Made by a program: the position numbers and the translations under genes. From Herpetosiphon aurantiacus DSM 785 (GTDB lineage Bacteria; Chloroflexota; Chloroflexia; Chloroflexales; Herpetosiphonaceae): a DNA stretch of 64,000 bases. Shown piece by piece: positions 8,060 to 17,858 of this stretch. The stretch is from contig CP000875.1 in assembly GCA_000018565.1 (NCBI GenBank), forward strand, positions 4,789,199 to 4,853,198, written 5' to 3'. How positions within the stretch are numbered: the first letter of the stretch is position 1; each line of letters begins with the position of its first letter. The notes under the pieces were generated by a model that was not told the DNA's origin, ran no database searches, and worked only from the letters and a program-made list of their open reading frames with translations.

Positions 8060-8845
8060 ATGTTAACCAGCAAACATAATCCAGCCATTAAGCAAATTCG
8101 GGCGTTGCGCCAACGCCGTGAGCGCGAAGCCACTGGTCTTTTTTTTATTGAAGGTATTCGCAATGTGACCGAGGCGGTGCAAGCCCAAGCGCCGATTGAG
8201 CAATTGATCGTTGCGCCCGACCTGTTGCGTAGCCAATTTGCCCAAGATTTAGTTGAGCAACAGCGTCAACAAGCCATACCTATCCTCGAAGTCAGCGGCG
8301 AGGTTTTTGCCAGCCTTTCGAGCAAAGATGGCCCACAAGGTTTAGCAGCAGTTGTGCGCCAGCAATGGGCCAGTTTAGCCGATGTTAGGCCCGACCAAGG
8401 CCTGTGTTGGATTGCGCTCAACGCGATTAGTGATCCTGGGAATTTGGGCACAATTTTGCGCACTGGCGATGCTGTTGGCGCAGCAGGCGTGATTTTATTG
8501 GGCGATTGCACCGATCCCTATGATCCAGCGACCGGGCGAGCTAGTATGGGAACGTTATTCAGCCAACGCTTGGTTAAGGCAACTTGGGCTGAATTTAGCC
8601 AATGGTTTGGCCAAAGTGGCTTTAATTTGGTTGGGGCGGCGGATTCAGCCAGCAGCCACTATCGCGACTATGCCTATCCCCAGCCGCTGATTTTGCTGAT
8701 GGGCAGTGAGCGCGAAGGCTTGGATGCCGAGCAACAAGCCCAATGCCAAGCCTTGGTCAGCATTCCAATGCGTGGCCAAGCCGATTCGCTGAATTTGGCG
8801 GTGGCCACAGGGGTGCTGTTGTATGAAATTTTGGCACAGCGCTAA
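8060..8845 (+). CDS. TrmH/SpoU-family RNA 2'-O-methyltransferase
   Basis: About 261 residues. The N-terminal substrate-binding part has the KHNPAIKQIRALRQRRER start and the FFIEGIRNVTEA signature of the 23S rRNA/tRNA G-ribose methyltransferases. The C-terminal SPOUT domain has the three knot motifs: ALNAISDPGNLGTILRTGDA, ILLMGSEREGLD and VSIPMRGQADSLNLAVATGVLLYE. It methylates 2'-OH of a guanosine or other base in rRNA or tRNA; the exact target cannot be told. An in-frame TTG at 8054 precedes the preferred ATG at 8060. A strong hairpin terminator follows directly. Confidence 0.92.
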   Translation: MLTSKHNPAIKQIRALRQRREREATGLFFIEGIRNVTEAVQAQAPIEQLIVAPDLLRSQFAQDLVEQQRQQAIPILEVSGEVFASLSSKDGPQGLAAVVRQQWASLADVRPDQGLCWIALNAISDPGNLGTILRTGDAVGAAGVILLGDCTDPYDPATGRASMGTLFSQRLVKATWAEFSQWFGQSGFNLVGAADSASSHYRDYAYPQPLILLMGSEREGLDAEQQAQCQALVSIPMRGQADSLNLAVATGVLLYEILAQR

Positions 8846-8849
8846 TCAA

Positions 8850-8890
8850 AAAAATGGCCTGTAATTCCAATCATTACAGGCCATTTCGAG
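8850..8890. terminator. Bidirectional hairpin terminator
   Basis: 14-bp perfect stem AAATGGCCTGTAAT / ATTACAGGCCATTT with a 7-base loop, between the convergent methyltransferase and propeller genes. A-rich on the left and T-containing on the right, so it can serve both directions. Confidence 0.85.
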
Positions 8891-8891
8891 T

Positions 8892-11145
8892 TTATTTATT
8901 GCTTATCGGGGCAAAAACTTGATACGAGCTGGTTAAGTGATATACGCCTACCCCGAGGGAGTTGGTTGTACCAACTTGGCTGAAGTTTCCTGCAATATAC
9001 AGATAATTTGGCGAGGTGGCAATGACGTAGACTGGCCCATTTGGGGCTTGGCTCAGCGCCTGCCATTGCGTGCCATTCCAGCGGGCGAGGTTCTGGGCGG
9101 CAATCCCATTGACGCTGGAAAAAGCGCCCCCAACATACAAATATTGATCAGTGAAGGTAGCTAAACTATAGCCATCACCATCAAGCAGGGCAATATCTTC
9201 GACCATTTGGGTTGTTAAGTTATAGCGTTGGAGCTTGCGACCATTGATCAAGTAAAAATCGCCACGCCATACGACAACTGGGTAGGATGTCAGCTGGACA
9301 GGATAGCTATTCTCCCAACTATTGAGTGTATCCCAGCTACTGCCATTCCAATGGATAAGCTGAAGTTGCGCTCTAACCACAAGCTGATAAAACTCACCAT
9401 TAACTTCAAATGGCACACAGATATCACACGCGCCAGCCACCTCGAACTCGCTGGTTTCTTCAGACCAAACGTTGCTCCGCAACCGGAGAACTCCATCGAC
9501 TGGCCTACTATACATCACGACGCTACCAGCAGACCCCAAGAGATCCTTGCCACTTGTGTTCCAGCCACCAAACCAACCACCAATGTCAATATTGGGGTTC
9601 CATGTGCGGGTAAGGCGATCCAAGCGCCAGACATTACCCCAAACCTGACGGTCAATACTCCCTTCGAAGCGCGTCGTATAGTAGACGCTATTATCTGCTG
9701 TTTTGAACAGCGTTGGAACGATCGTAGTGGTAAACGATTCTGTATTGGAAGAGCCTTGCCACAATTGACCATTCCAAAACAACACTGTCGGCGCTGCCTG
9801 CCGATCAAGATAGGTAGGCCGACTGGTTGCCCAAACATGATCTACGTCGCCAACCAGCGACACAATGCTTGGTGCTTGCCAAGCTTCACCAATCAGCTGA
9901 AGGGTTGTGCCATTCCAGCGTTCAACGGTAAAGGTACAGACAAGATTTGGGCATTGCTGATTTTCCGCTGGCAGCCCAATAATATATACATCAGAGCCAA
10001 TCGCTACTAATTGGCTAATGCTTGTGTAACTATGCGGCAGATTAACTGTTTGCCATTGATTATCCACTAGTCGAAGCACCACCCCATAGCTATCGTTGGC
10101 ATTTCCATCACCATCAGCTTGCGCCAGATAGAGCGAGCCATTAGCGTTGGTGAGTTTGGTGAATTGACCAGGCAGGCCTGTTCCGAGTTGAACCCAACGT
10201 TCATTTTGCCAGCGAAATACAAACGTTTCATTGAAATAAGATTCATTCGCCAAGAGATAAATGGTCTGATCAATACTTATTAAATTGGCCTTATAGATAA
10301 ATCCACTGGGAATGGCTGGGAGCACGAGAATTTTCCATATACCAGCTTTCCAGCTTGGGATCGTACCATATGGAACTGTTTGATTATTAAATGTTCGAAA
10401 ATCACCATGGATCATTAAGGTATCGGTACTTGCAACCGTCATATTAATCTGACCATTAGCAGAACCAAATGGGATTGCATCGGTTGCATTCCATCCAACC
10501 ACACCGTTTGCTGGTTGACCATGAAATTGAGTAAAATTGCCGCCGATGATCAGCATAGTGTTAAGCACGGTCAGGGCATTAACTGCCGTGGTCTGGGTTG
10601 GGCTATTATTAAAAGACCCTTGAAATCCGCTCCCAAGCTGCATCCAATCTGCCCCATCCCATTGCACAAGCTGGGCAAATGGTTGGCCAGCCCATGTGCG
10701 AAATGCGCCGCCTACGGTCAGCTTGTTATTAAAAAAAGCCATGCTCTGCACCCGATCAACATCAGCGCCCGAGGTTGCCAAACTATGCCATTGGCTACCA
10801 TCCCAACGAGCTAACCCATTAGCAGCGGTATTGTTGATATTGCTAAAGGCTCCGGCAATATACAAATTCTGGTCTGGGCCGACAATAGCATGGCGAATCA
10901 GCGCTGGATTGCGTAGATGGCTCGCAAGGTTGGGGTTCCATGAACCTTCAATTGGGGCACCAGCTTGTGATTTGGGATTATGCTGCAGGATGCTGATTAT
11001 GAAGCTTGTTCCATGAACCTTCAATTGGGGCACCAGCTTGTGATGAACTTGGTGGAGCCTTGGGTATTGCACGAGTTGGGGTAATCATATTCAACATGAT
11101 GATTAAGCCAAAACAGCCGATCATGCTGCGAATCGCACGAGACAT
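8892..11145 (-). pseudogene. Secreted beta-propeller protein, frameshifted by a duplication
   Basis: The body (8892 to about 10970) codes a secreted propeller made of repeats such as LYIAGAFSNINNTAANGLARWDGSQW and FTVERWNGTTLQLIG, ending in VFAPISNK. A separate frame from the ATG at 11145 codes a clear signal peptide (MSRAIRSMIGCFGLIIMLNM..) with AGGAGG six bases upstream. It reaches the same AGAPIEGSWN residues that begin the body. The two frames are separated by a 73-bp insertion created by a 37-bp direct repeat, and 73 is not a multiple of three. Removing one repeat plus the 36-base spacer restores a single protein of about 726 residues, homologous along its length to the protein at 51416-53587. 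As read, the secreted form cannot be made without slippage. Confidence 0.8.
10935..11044. repeat. 37-bp direct repeat with 36-bp spacer
   Basis: Identical 37-base copies at 10935-10971 and 11008-11044 in the 5' part of the broken propeller gene. The offset of 73 bases puts the signal peptide out of frame with the rest. The spacer is not obviously derived from nearby sequence, although it has its own short GCTGCAGGATGCTGATTATG near-repeat. Confidence 0.9.
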
Positions 11146-11537
11146 ATGCTTCCCTCCTGAAAAAAGATTGAAATTAACCATGGGGGAGCGCTTACGAGTA
11201 ATCAGGTTGGTTGTGGGGTATTTTCATGGCGGGTTCCTCATCGACACAGACAATCGACACGACCATACAGGAGCATTCACGGGCCAGTCTCGTGTGGCAC
11301 TGCTGGGCGGAATGGAGGGCACATACGCGCTCCACTACCGCTAGTATCACTGATTTCAGCAGCGATGACCATCAAAAAAGCTCGTGAAATTCGTTGCTTT
11401 TTTGCTAGGCTAGCTCTGGGTTATGACTCGATTCTGAGTGTGAGGATCGATAGCGAAATAGTTATCTCGGTTATCCGATTCGTCCAATCAATCGGTTGAT
11501 CGTAATGCCAAATTGCAAAAAAGCGCCGATGCGATGC
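11146..11537. other. Intergenic region without a recognisable gene
   Basis: About 390 bases between the divergent propeller and glycosyltransferase genes. Apart from the strong RBS of the propeller gene (AGGAGG near 11152-11158) and the promoter next to the rightward gene, nothing is recognised. It presumably holds the leftward promoter. Confidence 0.4.
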
Positions 11538-11548
11538 TCTGGTATAAT
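11538..11548 (+). promoter_or_regulatory. Extended -10 promoter
   Basis: TGGTATAAT with a consensus -10 at 11543-11548 and the TG of an extended -10 just before. No good -35 was found at normal spacing. The start point would fall near 11555, only about 9 bases before the ATG at 11564, giving a very short leader. Confidence 0.65.
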
Positions 11549-11563
11549 GGCACGTTGTTGTCG

Positions 11564-14413
11564 ATGAAACGATTTGAGGCTGGCTTGGTACAAGACTGGT
11601 GGCAACGCCGCGCTGCATGGTCGCTGCGTCAATGGATCATTACAATCGCAAGTGTGTTGCTGATGGCGCTATGCTTATTAACCGCGCTCTATCAGTTGCC
11701 GACTCATGTGCGGATCGCCAGCGACGGCTTGGGTGATCAGCCGTTTTTGGTTTCAAGCGAGGCACTAGGCCAAGCTGCCACCGATCTTGGCACGGTCTTC
11801 CCCGATGAACTCGACGCAACTGGCGGGCGGTTTCGCTGGACACGCGGCAGCACCCAAATTCAGATTCCGGCACTCGGCGCACATAGCAGTTATAGGCTTG
11901 AGCTTGATGTAGTTGGCTGGCCCGACGATGTGCTACGCAGCGATGTACGCCAGCCATTTGTGCATGTGTTGGTCAATCAACAGCTGATCGCCGTATTTGA
12001 GGCCAGCAGCCAACGCACCATCTATCAATTAAATACTCCAGCACTCAATCAAAGCAACCTTGAGCTTGAATTACGCCTGAGCCACGACCCACAGCAGCTT
12101 GCCCCCTTGGATAATACTGCCACCTTCACTGGCACGACGCTCTATCCCAACGACCGCCGCCCCCATGGTTTGCGCTTGTATGGCCTTAGCGCCACGACCA
12201 ACACTGTAGGCTTTAATTTGCCTGCCTGGAGCTTGATTTGGCGTGTAGCAGTGGCCTTGGGCTTGATCCTCCTGGCTGGTTGGCTCTATCCGCGTGAGCG
12301 TTTGCCATTGTTTTTGCTTGGGTTGCTCTTGGTCGTTTTTTGGCTGACCCTGGGCTATCTTGCCCGCCACTGGCTGTTGCCATCGTTTGAGTTGGTGCTG
12401 TTGGGGCTTGGTTTTGTGGTGGTTTGGAATTGGCAACGCCAGATTATTGATACCTGGTTGCATTTCCGCCAGCGCTTGTTGCAAGGCCAAAATCTTGATT
12501 ATGGTTTAGCTGTGGCTGCACTGATTGGCCTGCTGGCTATCAGTTGGCCCAGCCTTAGCCAAGCCGCCAACGAATGGCTACCCAAAGCCAAAAAGCTCGA
12601 TCCTGGGGCGATTATTGTGGTTTCGTTGGCAGTAGCTAGCTTGTTTATTGCAGGCTTCTACTGGGGCGATCTCAATCGGTTGCTCGATCGGCTCAATCGG
12701 CGTTTGCGCACCCGCCAAGGCTTGGGCTGGGCCTTGCTAGGCTTAGTGGTTGGGGTTTGGTTAGTCTATAGCTGGGGCGTAATTCGCCAAATTAACTACC
12801 TTGGCAACGCCGATTACTCCGATAACGGTGTAGTTGCCCGCAACTTGGTGGCGGGGCGTGGCTGGGTCGTTGATTATGTCACCCAATTTTTCAAACTGTA
12901 TCCCGATGGCAGCGTGACCCGCGTGCAAGAAACCTGGCCAATGTTGCAGCCAGTCTGGATTGCGCCATTCTTTGCCTTGTTTGGGCCAGAACCGTGGGCC
13001 GCCAAAATCCCCAACCTGATCTTTTTTAGTTTGCTGTCGATCGTGGTCTATCGTATTGCCCGTCAGTTGTGGGATCAACGGGTTGGTTTGATTGCGGTGC
13101 TGTTGGTGCTGATCAATCGACATATGTTCCGCTTGATGATCTATAGCACCTCGGATTTGGCGTTTGTGCTGTTCTACACAGCGGCGATTTGGTTGCTCTG
13201 GCGTAGTTTGGTAACTCATAGCAAAGAGCGCTTGCTTGGCTCAGGCCTGATCATCGGCCTCATGTGTTGGCAAAAAACCAGCGCCGTAATTGTAGCGATT
13301 GGCATGGGCTTGTGGCTGATTTGGCGTTTGTGGCAGGTCGAAGATCGCTGGAAAGCCTATCGCACTGCTGCTTTGTGGTGGGTACTCCCAGCGGTTTTGG
13401 TGTTCTCACCTTATATTGCCCGCAACCTGCACGAATTTGGCAAACCCGCCTTTTCGACCGAAAGTTATGATGCTTGGATCATCGGCTACACAAATTTCGA
13501 TTCGATCTACAATATCTACACCAACGAGCAAGGCTTGCCCGGGAGCAACGGCTTACCTGAACCAAGCTGGATTCTGCGTTGGGGCTATCAAAAGACCTTT
13601 GATAAAATTGGTAACCAATTTGAAGCGACTCGCAACTATTTGTTGCCAGCTAGCCCAGCTTTGGGCATGTTCAGCGGTCGCGGCAATTTGATGGGCAATA
13701 ACGATCAGGGCGTTAATGGTCAGCCCTATGTGTGGTTGATGTTGGGTGCGTGGCTAAGCTTAATTGGTTTGATTGCTGCTCGCCGCCAACAAGCCAGCTT
13801 GATCGCCTTGGTTGGAGCGAGTTTCACACCATATATTATCTTCTTGGCGCTCTATTGGCACGCTGATGAAGAACGCTATTTTGTGCCATTAGTGCCATTT
13901 TTGGCCTTACTGGCGGCTGGGGCGTTGGTGGCAATTCACGATGCAATTGCTCGTTGCTGGAACCAGCGTGGTCGTCCGTTGGCCTTGTTGGTAGCGGCTC
14001 AATTGCTGGTCTTGGCGCTCACCCCGGGGTGGGTTGAGGCCGCTAACAAAAGTGCTACCGTCGCAGGCAGCGAGTATGCCGAATGGCAACCCGATTTGCA
14101 GGCCTTTGAATGGTTGCGCCAAAACACACCACCAGAGGCGGTGGTTATGACCCGCGTGCCATGGCAACTCAATTTTCATGCTGAACGCGCTGCTGTGATG
14201 AACCCAAATGTGGCCGATTTAGCCGTGATTAAACAGGTTGCTGACTATTACAAGGCCTCGTTTATTCTGGTCAATGCTGTGCAAAACAACAAAGATCAAG
14301 CTCAAATTGGCTTAGGCCGCTTGCTCAAAGGCGAGGAGCTACCTGGGTTTGTGCTACGAGCCAGCTTTGCGGGGCCGAAAAACCGCACAGTCTATATCTA
14401 CGAAATTCAATAA
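11564..14413 (+). CDS. Large polytopic GT39-type glycosyltransferase-like membrane protein
   Basis: About 949 residues. An N-terminal helix is followed by a roughly 170-residue extracytoplasmic beta-rich region, a group of helices, and then a GT-C type core. That core begins with NYLGNADYSDNGVVARNLVAGRGWVVDYV and continues with PVWIAPFFALFGPEPWAAKIPNLIF. It ends in a soluble C-terminal domain containing EWLRQNTPPEAVVMTRVPWQ, as in ArnT/PMT-related enzymes that use polyprenyl-phosphate sugars. Such enzymes transfer sugars on the outer face of the membrane. The ATG at 11564 is chosen because the promoter at 11543-11548 lies inside a longer open frame. It begins a rightward run of surface-glycan genes and shares its plan with the protein at 3086-5014. 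Confidence 0.75.
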   Translation: MKRFEAGLVQDWWQRRAAWSLRQWIITIASVLLMALCLLTALYQLPTHVRIASDGLGDQPFLVSSEALGQAATDLGTVFPDELDATGGRFRWTRGSTQIQIPALGAHSSYRLELDVVGWPDDVLRSDVRQPFVHVLVNQQLIAVFEASSQRTIYQLNTPALNQSNLELELRLSHDPQQLAPLDNTATFTGTTLYPNDRRPHGLRLYGLSATTNTVGFNLPAWSLIWRVAVALGLILLAGWLYPRERLPLFLLGLLLVVFWLTLGYLARHWLLPSFELVLLGLGFVVVWNWQRQIIDTWLHFRQRLLQGQNLDYGLAVAALIGLLAISWPSLSQAANEWLPKAKKLDPGAIIVVSLAVASLFIAGFYWGDLNRLLDRLNRRLRTRQGLGWALLGLVVGVWLVYSWGVIRQINYLGNADYSDNGVVARNLVAGRGWVVDYVTQFFKLYPDGSVTRVQETWPMLQPVWIAPFFALFGPEPWAAKIPNLIFFSLLSIVVYRIARQLWDQRVGLIAVLLVLINRHMFRLMIYSTSDLAFVLFYTAAIWLLWRSLVTHSKERLLGSGLIIGLMCWQKTSAVIVAIGMGLWLIWRLWQVEDRWKAYRTAALWWVLPAVLVFSPYIARNLHEFGKPAFSTESYDAWIIGYTNFDSIYNIYTNEQGLPGSNGLPEPSWILRWGYQKTFDKIGNQFEATRNYLLPASPALGMFSGRGNLMGNNDQGVNGQPYVWLMLGAWLSLIGLIAARRQQASLIALVGASFTPYIIFLALYWHADEERYFVPLVPFLALLAAGALVAIHDAIARCWNQRGRPLALLVAAQLLVLALTPGWVEAANKSATVAGSEYAEWQPDLQAFEWLRQNTPPEAVVMTRVPWQLNFHAERAAVMNPNVADLAVIKQVADYYKASFILVNAVQNNKDQAQIGLGRLLKGEELPGFVLRASFAGPKNRTVYIYEIQ

Positions 14414-14524
14414 ATACAGTTTGCTGGAGCCAAAACTGTAGCTGCAATGTTCCAACGACTCCAAACTGATTGATCATCATACACGGCTATTGCATGTTGA
14501 TAGCCTATGAGCGAATAGCAAGTT

Positions 14525-15754
14525 ATGCGCATACTCATGATTGCGTCGTCGTTTCCCAAATATCCAGGTGAGATGACCGCGCCCTTTATCGAAGAAATTG
14601 CCGCCGCCGTGGTCGAGCGTGGCCACGAGGTGCATATGCTTTTGCCCGATCACCCCGAACTCAAACGTGGCGATCAGGTACGGGGCATGCAGATCCATCG
14701 CTATCGCTATGCGCCGCATCCGAGCTTAAATGTTTGGGGCTATGCTGGTGCGTTGCATAATGATGTACAAATGCGCAACGCCGCGCTTTTGGTTGCACCC
14801 TTGGCAGTTGCTTCAGCATGGCGCACCATGGCCCAGCTTACCGCCCAACAACCCTTCGATTTAATTCATGGTCACTGGTCGATTCCGAATGGCTTTCCGG
14901 CTTGGTTGCTAGCGCGGCAACGAAAATTACCACTGATTATCAGCACGCATGGCTCGGATGTTTCGGTGGCTGAGCGCACTGCCCCAACTGGCTGGATCAA
15001 TACAGCGATCATGCGCTATGCCTCGGCAATCACTGCGCCATCGAGCGATCTGACGACGCGGGCAGCGGCTTTGGGCGCAGAACCTGCTAAATTGCATGTA
15101 CTGCCCTATTGTGTTGATGCCGTTGATTTTCGGCCCGATCCCGCCGTTGGCGCGGCCTTTCGCCAACAACATGGCCTCGATACTGCTACACCATTGTTAT
15201 TTACGGTTGGGCGCATGGTCGAGAAAAAAGGCTTTCGCTATTTGGTGCAGGCCTTTGCTCAGGTGCTAGCCCAGCATCCAACCGCCAAATTGATGATCGG
15301 TGGCTATGGCCCAGGCCTAGAGCAACTTATGGCTCAAGCCGCTGATCTAGGGATTGGCGAGGCCGTGCTATTTCCCGGGGCAATTGGTCACGATCTCATC
15401 AATAGTGCCTTGAATGCTGCTACAATCTTCATCCTGCCTTCGGTGCGCGATCGCAGTGGCAACGTCGATGGCTTGCCCAATACCCTGCTCGAAGCCATGG
15501 GCGCGGGTCGGCCAATTATCGCCAGCAAGATTGCCGGAGTGCCTGGAGTAATTACTTCGGGCGAACATGGCTTGTTGGTAGCACCTGCCCAGCCACAAGC
15601 ACTGAGTGCCGCGATCAACGATCTACTCAATCAACCAGAACGGGCTAGGCTGCTAGGTAAAGCGGCGCGGTTACGGGTTGAAACCGAATTAACTTGGAAC
15701 CGTTATGCCGCGCGGCTTGAACAGCTGTATACTGCGGCGATACAATCGTCATAA
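14525..15754 (+). CDS. GT4-family (GT-B) glycosyltransferase
   Basis: A 409-residue cytoplasmic or peripheral glycosyltransferase. The N-terminal domain has the SSFPKYPGEMTAPFIEEIA opening and ISTHGSDVSVAERT (HGSD/HGxD of family GT4). The C-terminal Rossmann half begins at about 205 with PLLFTVGRMVEKKGFRYLVQAFA, then IGGYGPGLEQL, and the nucleotide-sugar E-x7-E region GLPNTLLEAMGAGRPIIASKIAGVPGVI. It uses a nucleotide-activated sugar to extend a lipid-linked or surface glycan. It stands about 110 bases behind the large GT39-like gene in the same direction; the RBS is weak. Confidence 0.92.
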   Translation: MRILMIASSFPKYPGEMTAPFIEEIAAAVVERGHEVHMLLPDHPELKRGDQVRGMQIHRYRYAPHPSLNVWGYAGALHNDVQMRNAALLVAPLAVASAWRTMAQLTAQQPFDLIHGHWSIPNGFPAWLLARQRKLPLIISTHGSDVSVAERTAPTGWINTAIMRYASAITAPSSDLTTRAAALGAEPAKLHVLPYCVDAVDFRPDPAVGAAFRQQHGLDTATPLLFTVGRMVEKKGFRYLVQAFAQVLAQHPTAKLMIGGYGPGLEQLMAQAADLGIGEAVLFPGAIGHDLINSALNAATIFILPSVRDRSGNVDGLPNTLLEAMGAGRPIIASKIAGVPGVITSGEHGLLVAPAQPQALSAAINDLLNQPERARLLGKAARLRVETELTWNRYAARLEQLYTAAIQSS

Positions 15755-16100
15755 TTCGGGATGGCTATTCCCTCCCCCCTAGCCCGCTCAGCAGGCGAAA
15801 GGGCGCTTACAAAGGTCGGTTTTTGATCGTTTTCATTTGCGAACCACCAATCCCGTGGTTCATCGGTGAATGCCTGTTCACCACCCCATGTCTTTGAGGG
15901 GGTGCAGGGGGATTAAAGCCCACTGCGTCTCCCGCCTGGAGGCGGGACGGAAGGGTGGTGATCAATGAATTGTTAAAAACTTACCCTTGTAAGGCGTGAG
16001 TGAGGGGGCTTAACAACAATCGTTCTCGTGCCAAGCTTATTTGGCACATGGGTTTCAGTTTCGCATAGATGCCAATCTATGAAACAATAAAGGATTTAGT
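15755..16100. repeat. Composite intergenic repeat, partly MITE-like
   Basis: No gene. Degenerate inverted ends CTTACAAAGGTCGGTTTTTGA (near 15809) and GTTAAAAACTTACCCTTGTA (near 15971-15990) match the ends of the element at 5529-5695. Between them is a copy of the GTGCAGGGGGATTAAAGCCC / GGAGGCGGGACGGAAGGGTG block shared with 7885-7955. A leader for the following dehydrogenase occupies the last 60 bases. Confidence 0.65.
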
Positions 16101-17417
16101 GTGAGTACCTTTGCAGATTTACGCAGCGCGATCGAAACACGACGTGCGCAAGTTGGGGTTATTGGCATGGGCTATGTTGGCTTGCCAATGTTGGCTCGGG
16201 CTGGCAACGTTGGATTCAATGTGCTAGGCTTCGATATTAGTGCTGAACGAATTGCCAGCATCAACGAGGGCGTGAGCTATATCGGCGATGTGCCAAGCAG
16301 CGATTTGGCCGCGCTCCGCAATAATAAGTTGATCGAAGCAACCGCCCAATTTGAGCGATTGCGCGATTGCGACATTATTATTATTTGTATGCCGACCCCA
16401 CTCAACGAAGCTCGCGACCCCGATATGAGCTATATCGAATCGGCGACCAACGAGATTGCCGCGCGACTCCGCCCAGGCCAATTGATTATTCTTGAAAGCA
16501 CCACCTACCCCGGCACCACGGTTGAAGTGCTCAAACCAGCCTTTGATGCTTGCAATCTCAGCGTGGGCGCAGATTATTTCTTGGCCTTTTCGCCCGAGCG
16601 GATCGATCCTGGCTCGGTTAATTTCAAGGTGCACAATATTCCCAAGGTGGTTGGTGGAGTTACGCCGCAGTGCAACGAGCTAACCTCGTTGTTCTACGGC
16701 CATATCGTAACTGCGGTAACCGAAGTTTCATCGCCAGCCGCCGCCGAAATGACCAAATTGTTCGAGAATATTTTCCGCAACGTCAATATTGCCTTGGTCA
16801 ACGAATTAACTCTAATCTGCGATCGCATGGGCTTGAATGTTTGGGAAATTATCGATGCTGCCGCAACCAAGCCATTTGGGTTTATGCGCTTTACCCCAGG
16901 CCCAGGTTTGGGCGGCCACTGTATCCCGCTTGATCCCTTCTATTTGGCTTGGAAGGCGCGGCATTACGATATTTCGGCGCGTTTTATCGAGCTAGCAGGC
17001 GAGATCAATTTGACCATGCCGCGCTTTGTGCGCGATCGCATCAGCCATGCGCTGAATGATCAAGAACGTAGCATCAAAGGCTCAACGGTTGTACTGCTCG
17101 GGGTGGCCTACAAAAAAGACATCGACGACTACCGCGAATCGCCAATTTTCAAAGTAATGGATTTGTTGGCGGCTGATGGGGCCAATGTGTACTGTTGCGA
17201 TCCCCATGTAACCGTCTTTTATGATCACCATAATCATGAATACCAAACCGTGCCACTGACTGATGAACTACTACAGCAAGCCCATTGTACGGTAATTGTG
17301 ACCGATCACAGTGCCTTCGATTATGCCAAGATCGTCGAGCAAAGTCGCGTGGTTGTGGATACCCGCAACGCCACCCGCGAGGTCAAAAGCCACCGCGAAA
17401 AAATTCGTTTGTTGTAA
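16101..17417 (+). CDS. Nucleotide-sugar dehydrogenase, UDP-HexNAc 6-dehydrogenase type
   Basis: A 438-residue NAD-dependent enzyme of the UDP-glucose/GDP-mannose dehydrogenase family that oxidises C6 of a UDP-sugar to the uronic acid. The N-terminal VGVIGMGYVGLPMLA Rossmann motif, the central FENIFRNVNIALVNEL helix, the catalytic-Cys segment GPGLGGHCIPLDPFYL, and the C-terminal VVLLGVAYKKDIDDYRESP are all present. GHCIPLDPFYLAWKA wording is the WbpA/TviB (UDP-GlcNAc/GalNAc) version rather than UDP-glucose. GTG start with AAGGA about 8 bases upstream. It supplies uronic-acid sugars for the surface polysaccharide whose transferases lie just before it. Confidence 0.9.
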   Translation: MSTFADLRSAIETRRAQVGVIGMGYVGLPMLARAGNVGFNVLGFDISAERIASINEGVSYIGDVPSSDLAALRNNKLIEATAQFERLRDCDIIIICMPTPLNEARDPDMSYIESATNEIAARLRPGQLIILESTTYPGTTVEVLKPAFDACNLSVGADYFLAFSPERIDPGSVNFKVHNIPKVVGGVTPQCNELTSLFYGHIVTAVTEVSSPAAAEMTKLFENIFRNVNIALVNELTLICDRMGLNVWEIIDAAATKPFGFMRFTPGPGLGGHCIPLDPFYLAWKARHYDISARFIELAGEINLTMPRFVRDRISHALNDQERSIKGSTVVLLGVAYKKDIDDYRESPIFKVMDLLAADGANVYCCDPHVTVFYDHHNHEYQTVPLTDELLQQAHCTVIVTDHSAFDYAKIVEQSRVVVDTRNATREVKSHREKIRLL

Positions 17418-17858
17418 AGCGAGCGTAATCACGAAGCCATAAATCTTTTGAGCCACGAAGGACACGAAGCGCACGAAGGACGAGGGATGAGGGATCAGCA
17501 GTCAGGGATCAGTTAATGCAGCCTGTTTCAAGTTGCTAACCCCTAGCCCCTGATCCCTCACCCCTCACATCCTCTGCGCCTCTGCTTTAAAACCTGATGC
17601 CTGACACCTAGCCCCTAATCCATCTTTTGCCTTTAGCCTTCATCCCTCATAATTCACCCTCATCCTTCCCACAGGTGGTTGCATAGTTCCCCTGAATGGT
17701 GGATAATCAACCAGCAGAATGGTGGCATCGACAAGTGTTGGAATCGTGTTAACATTGTGATGCAATGGAATGGCCCTCTGCCATGCGCGAGGTTTTTCGG
17801 GTAGACTAGAAGCATCGACCGAAGTGCGCCGATGCGCACCGTTGCAAGGAGGCTTGCT
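17418..17858. repeat. Degenerate CT-rich and CGAAGGACACGAAG repeats
   Basis: Gap of 440 bases before clpP without a gene. It starts with CACGAAGGACACGAAGCGCA-type words (17450-17480), whose complement occurs at 38425-38455. Then come runs of CCTGATCCCTCACCCCTCAC and CATCCCTCATAATTCACC, wording also met at 22500. The clpP promoter must lie in the last 180 bases but no confident -35/-10 pair was found. Confidence 0.55.
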
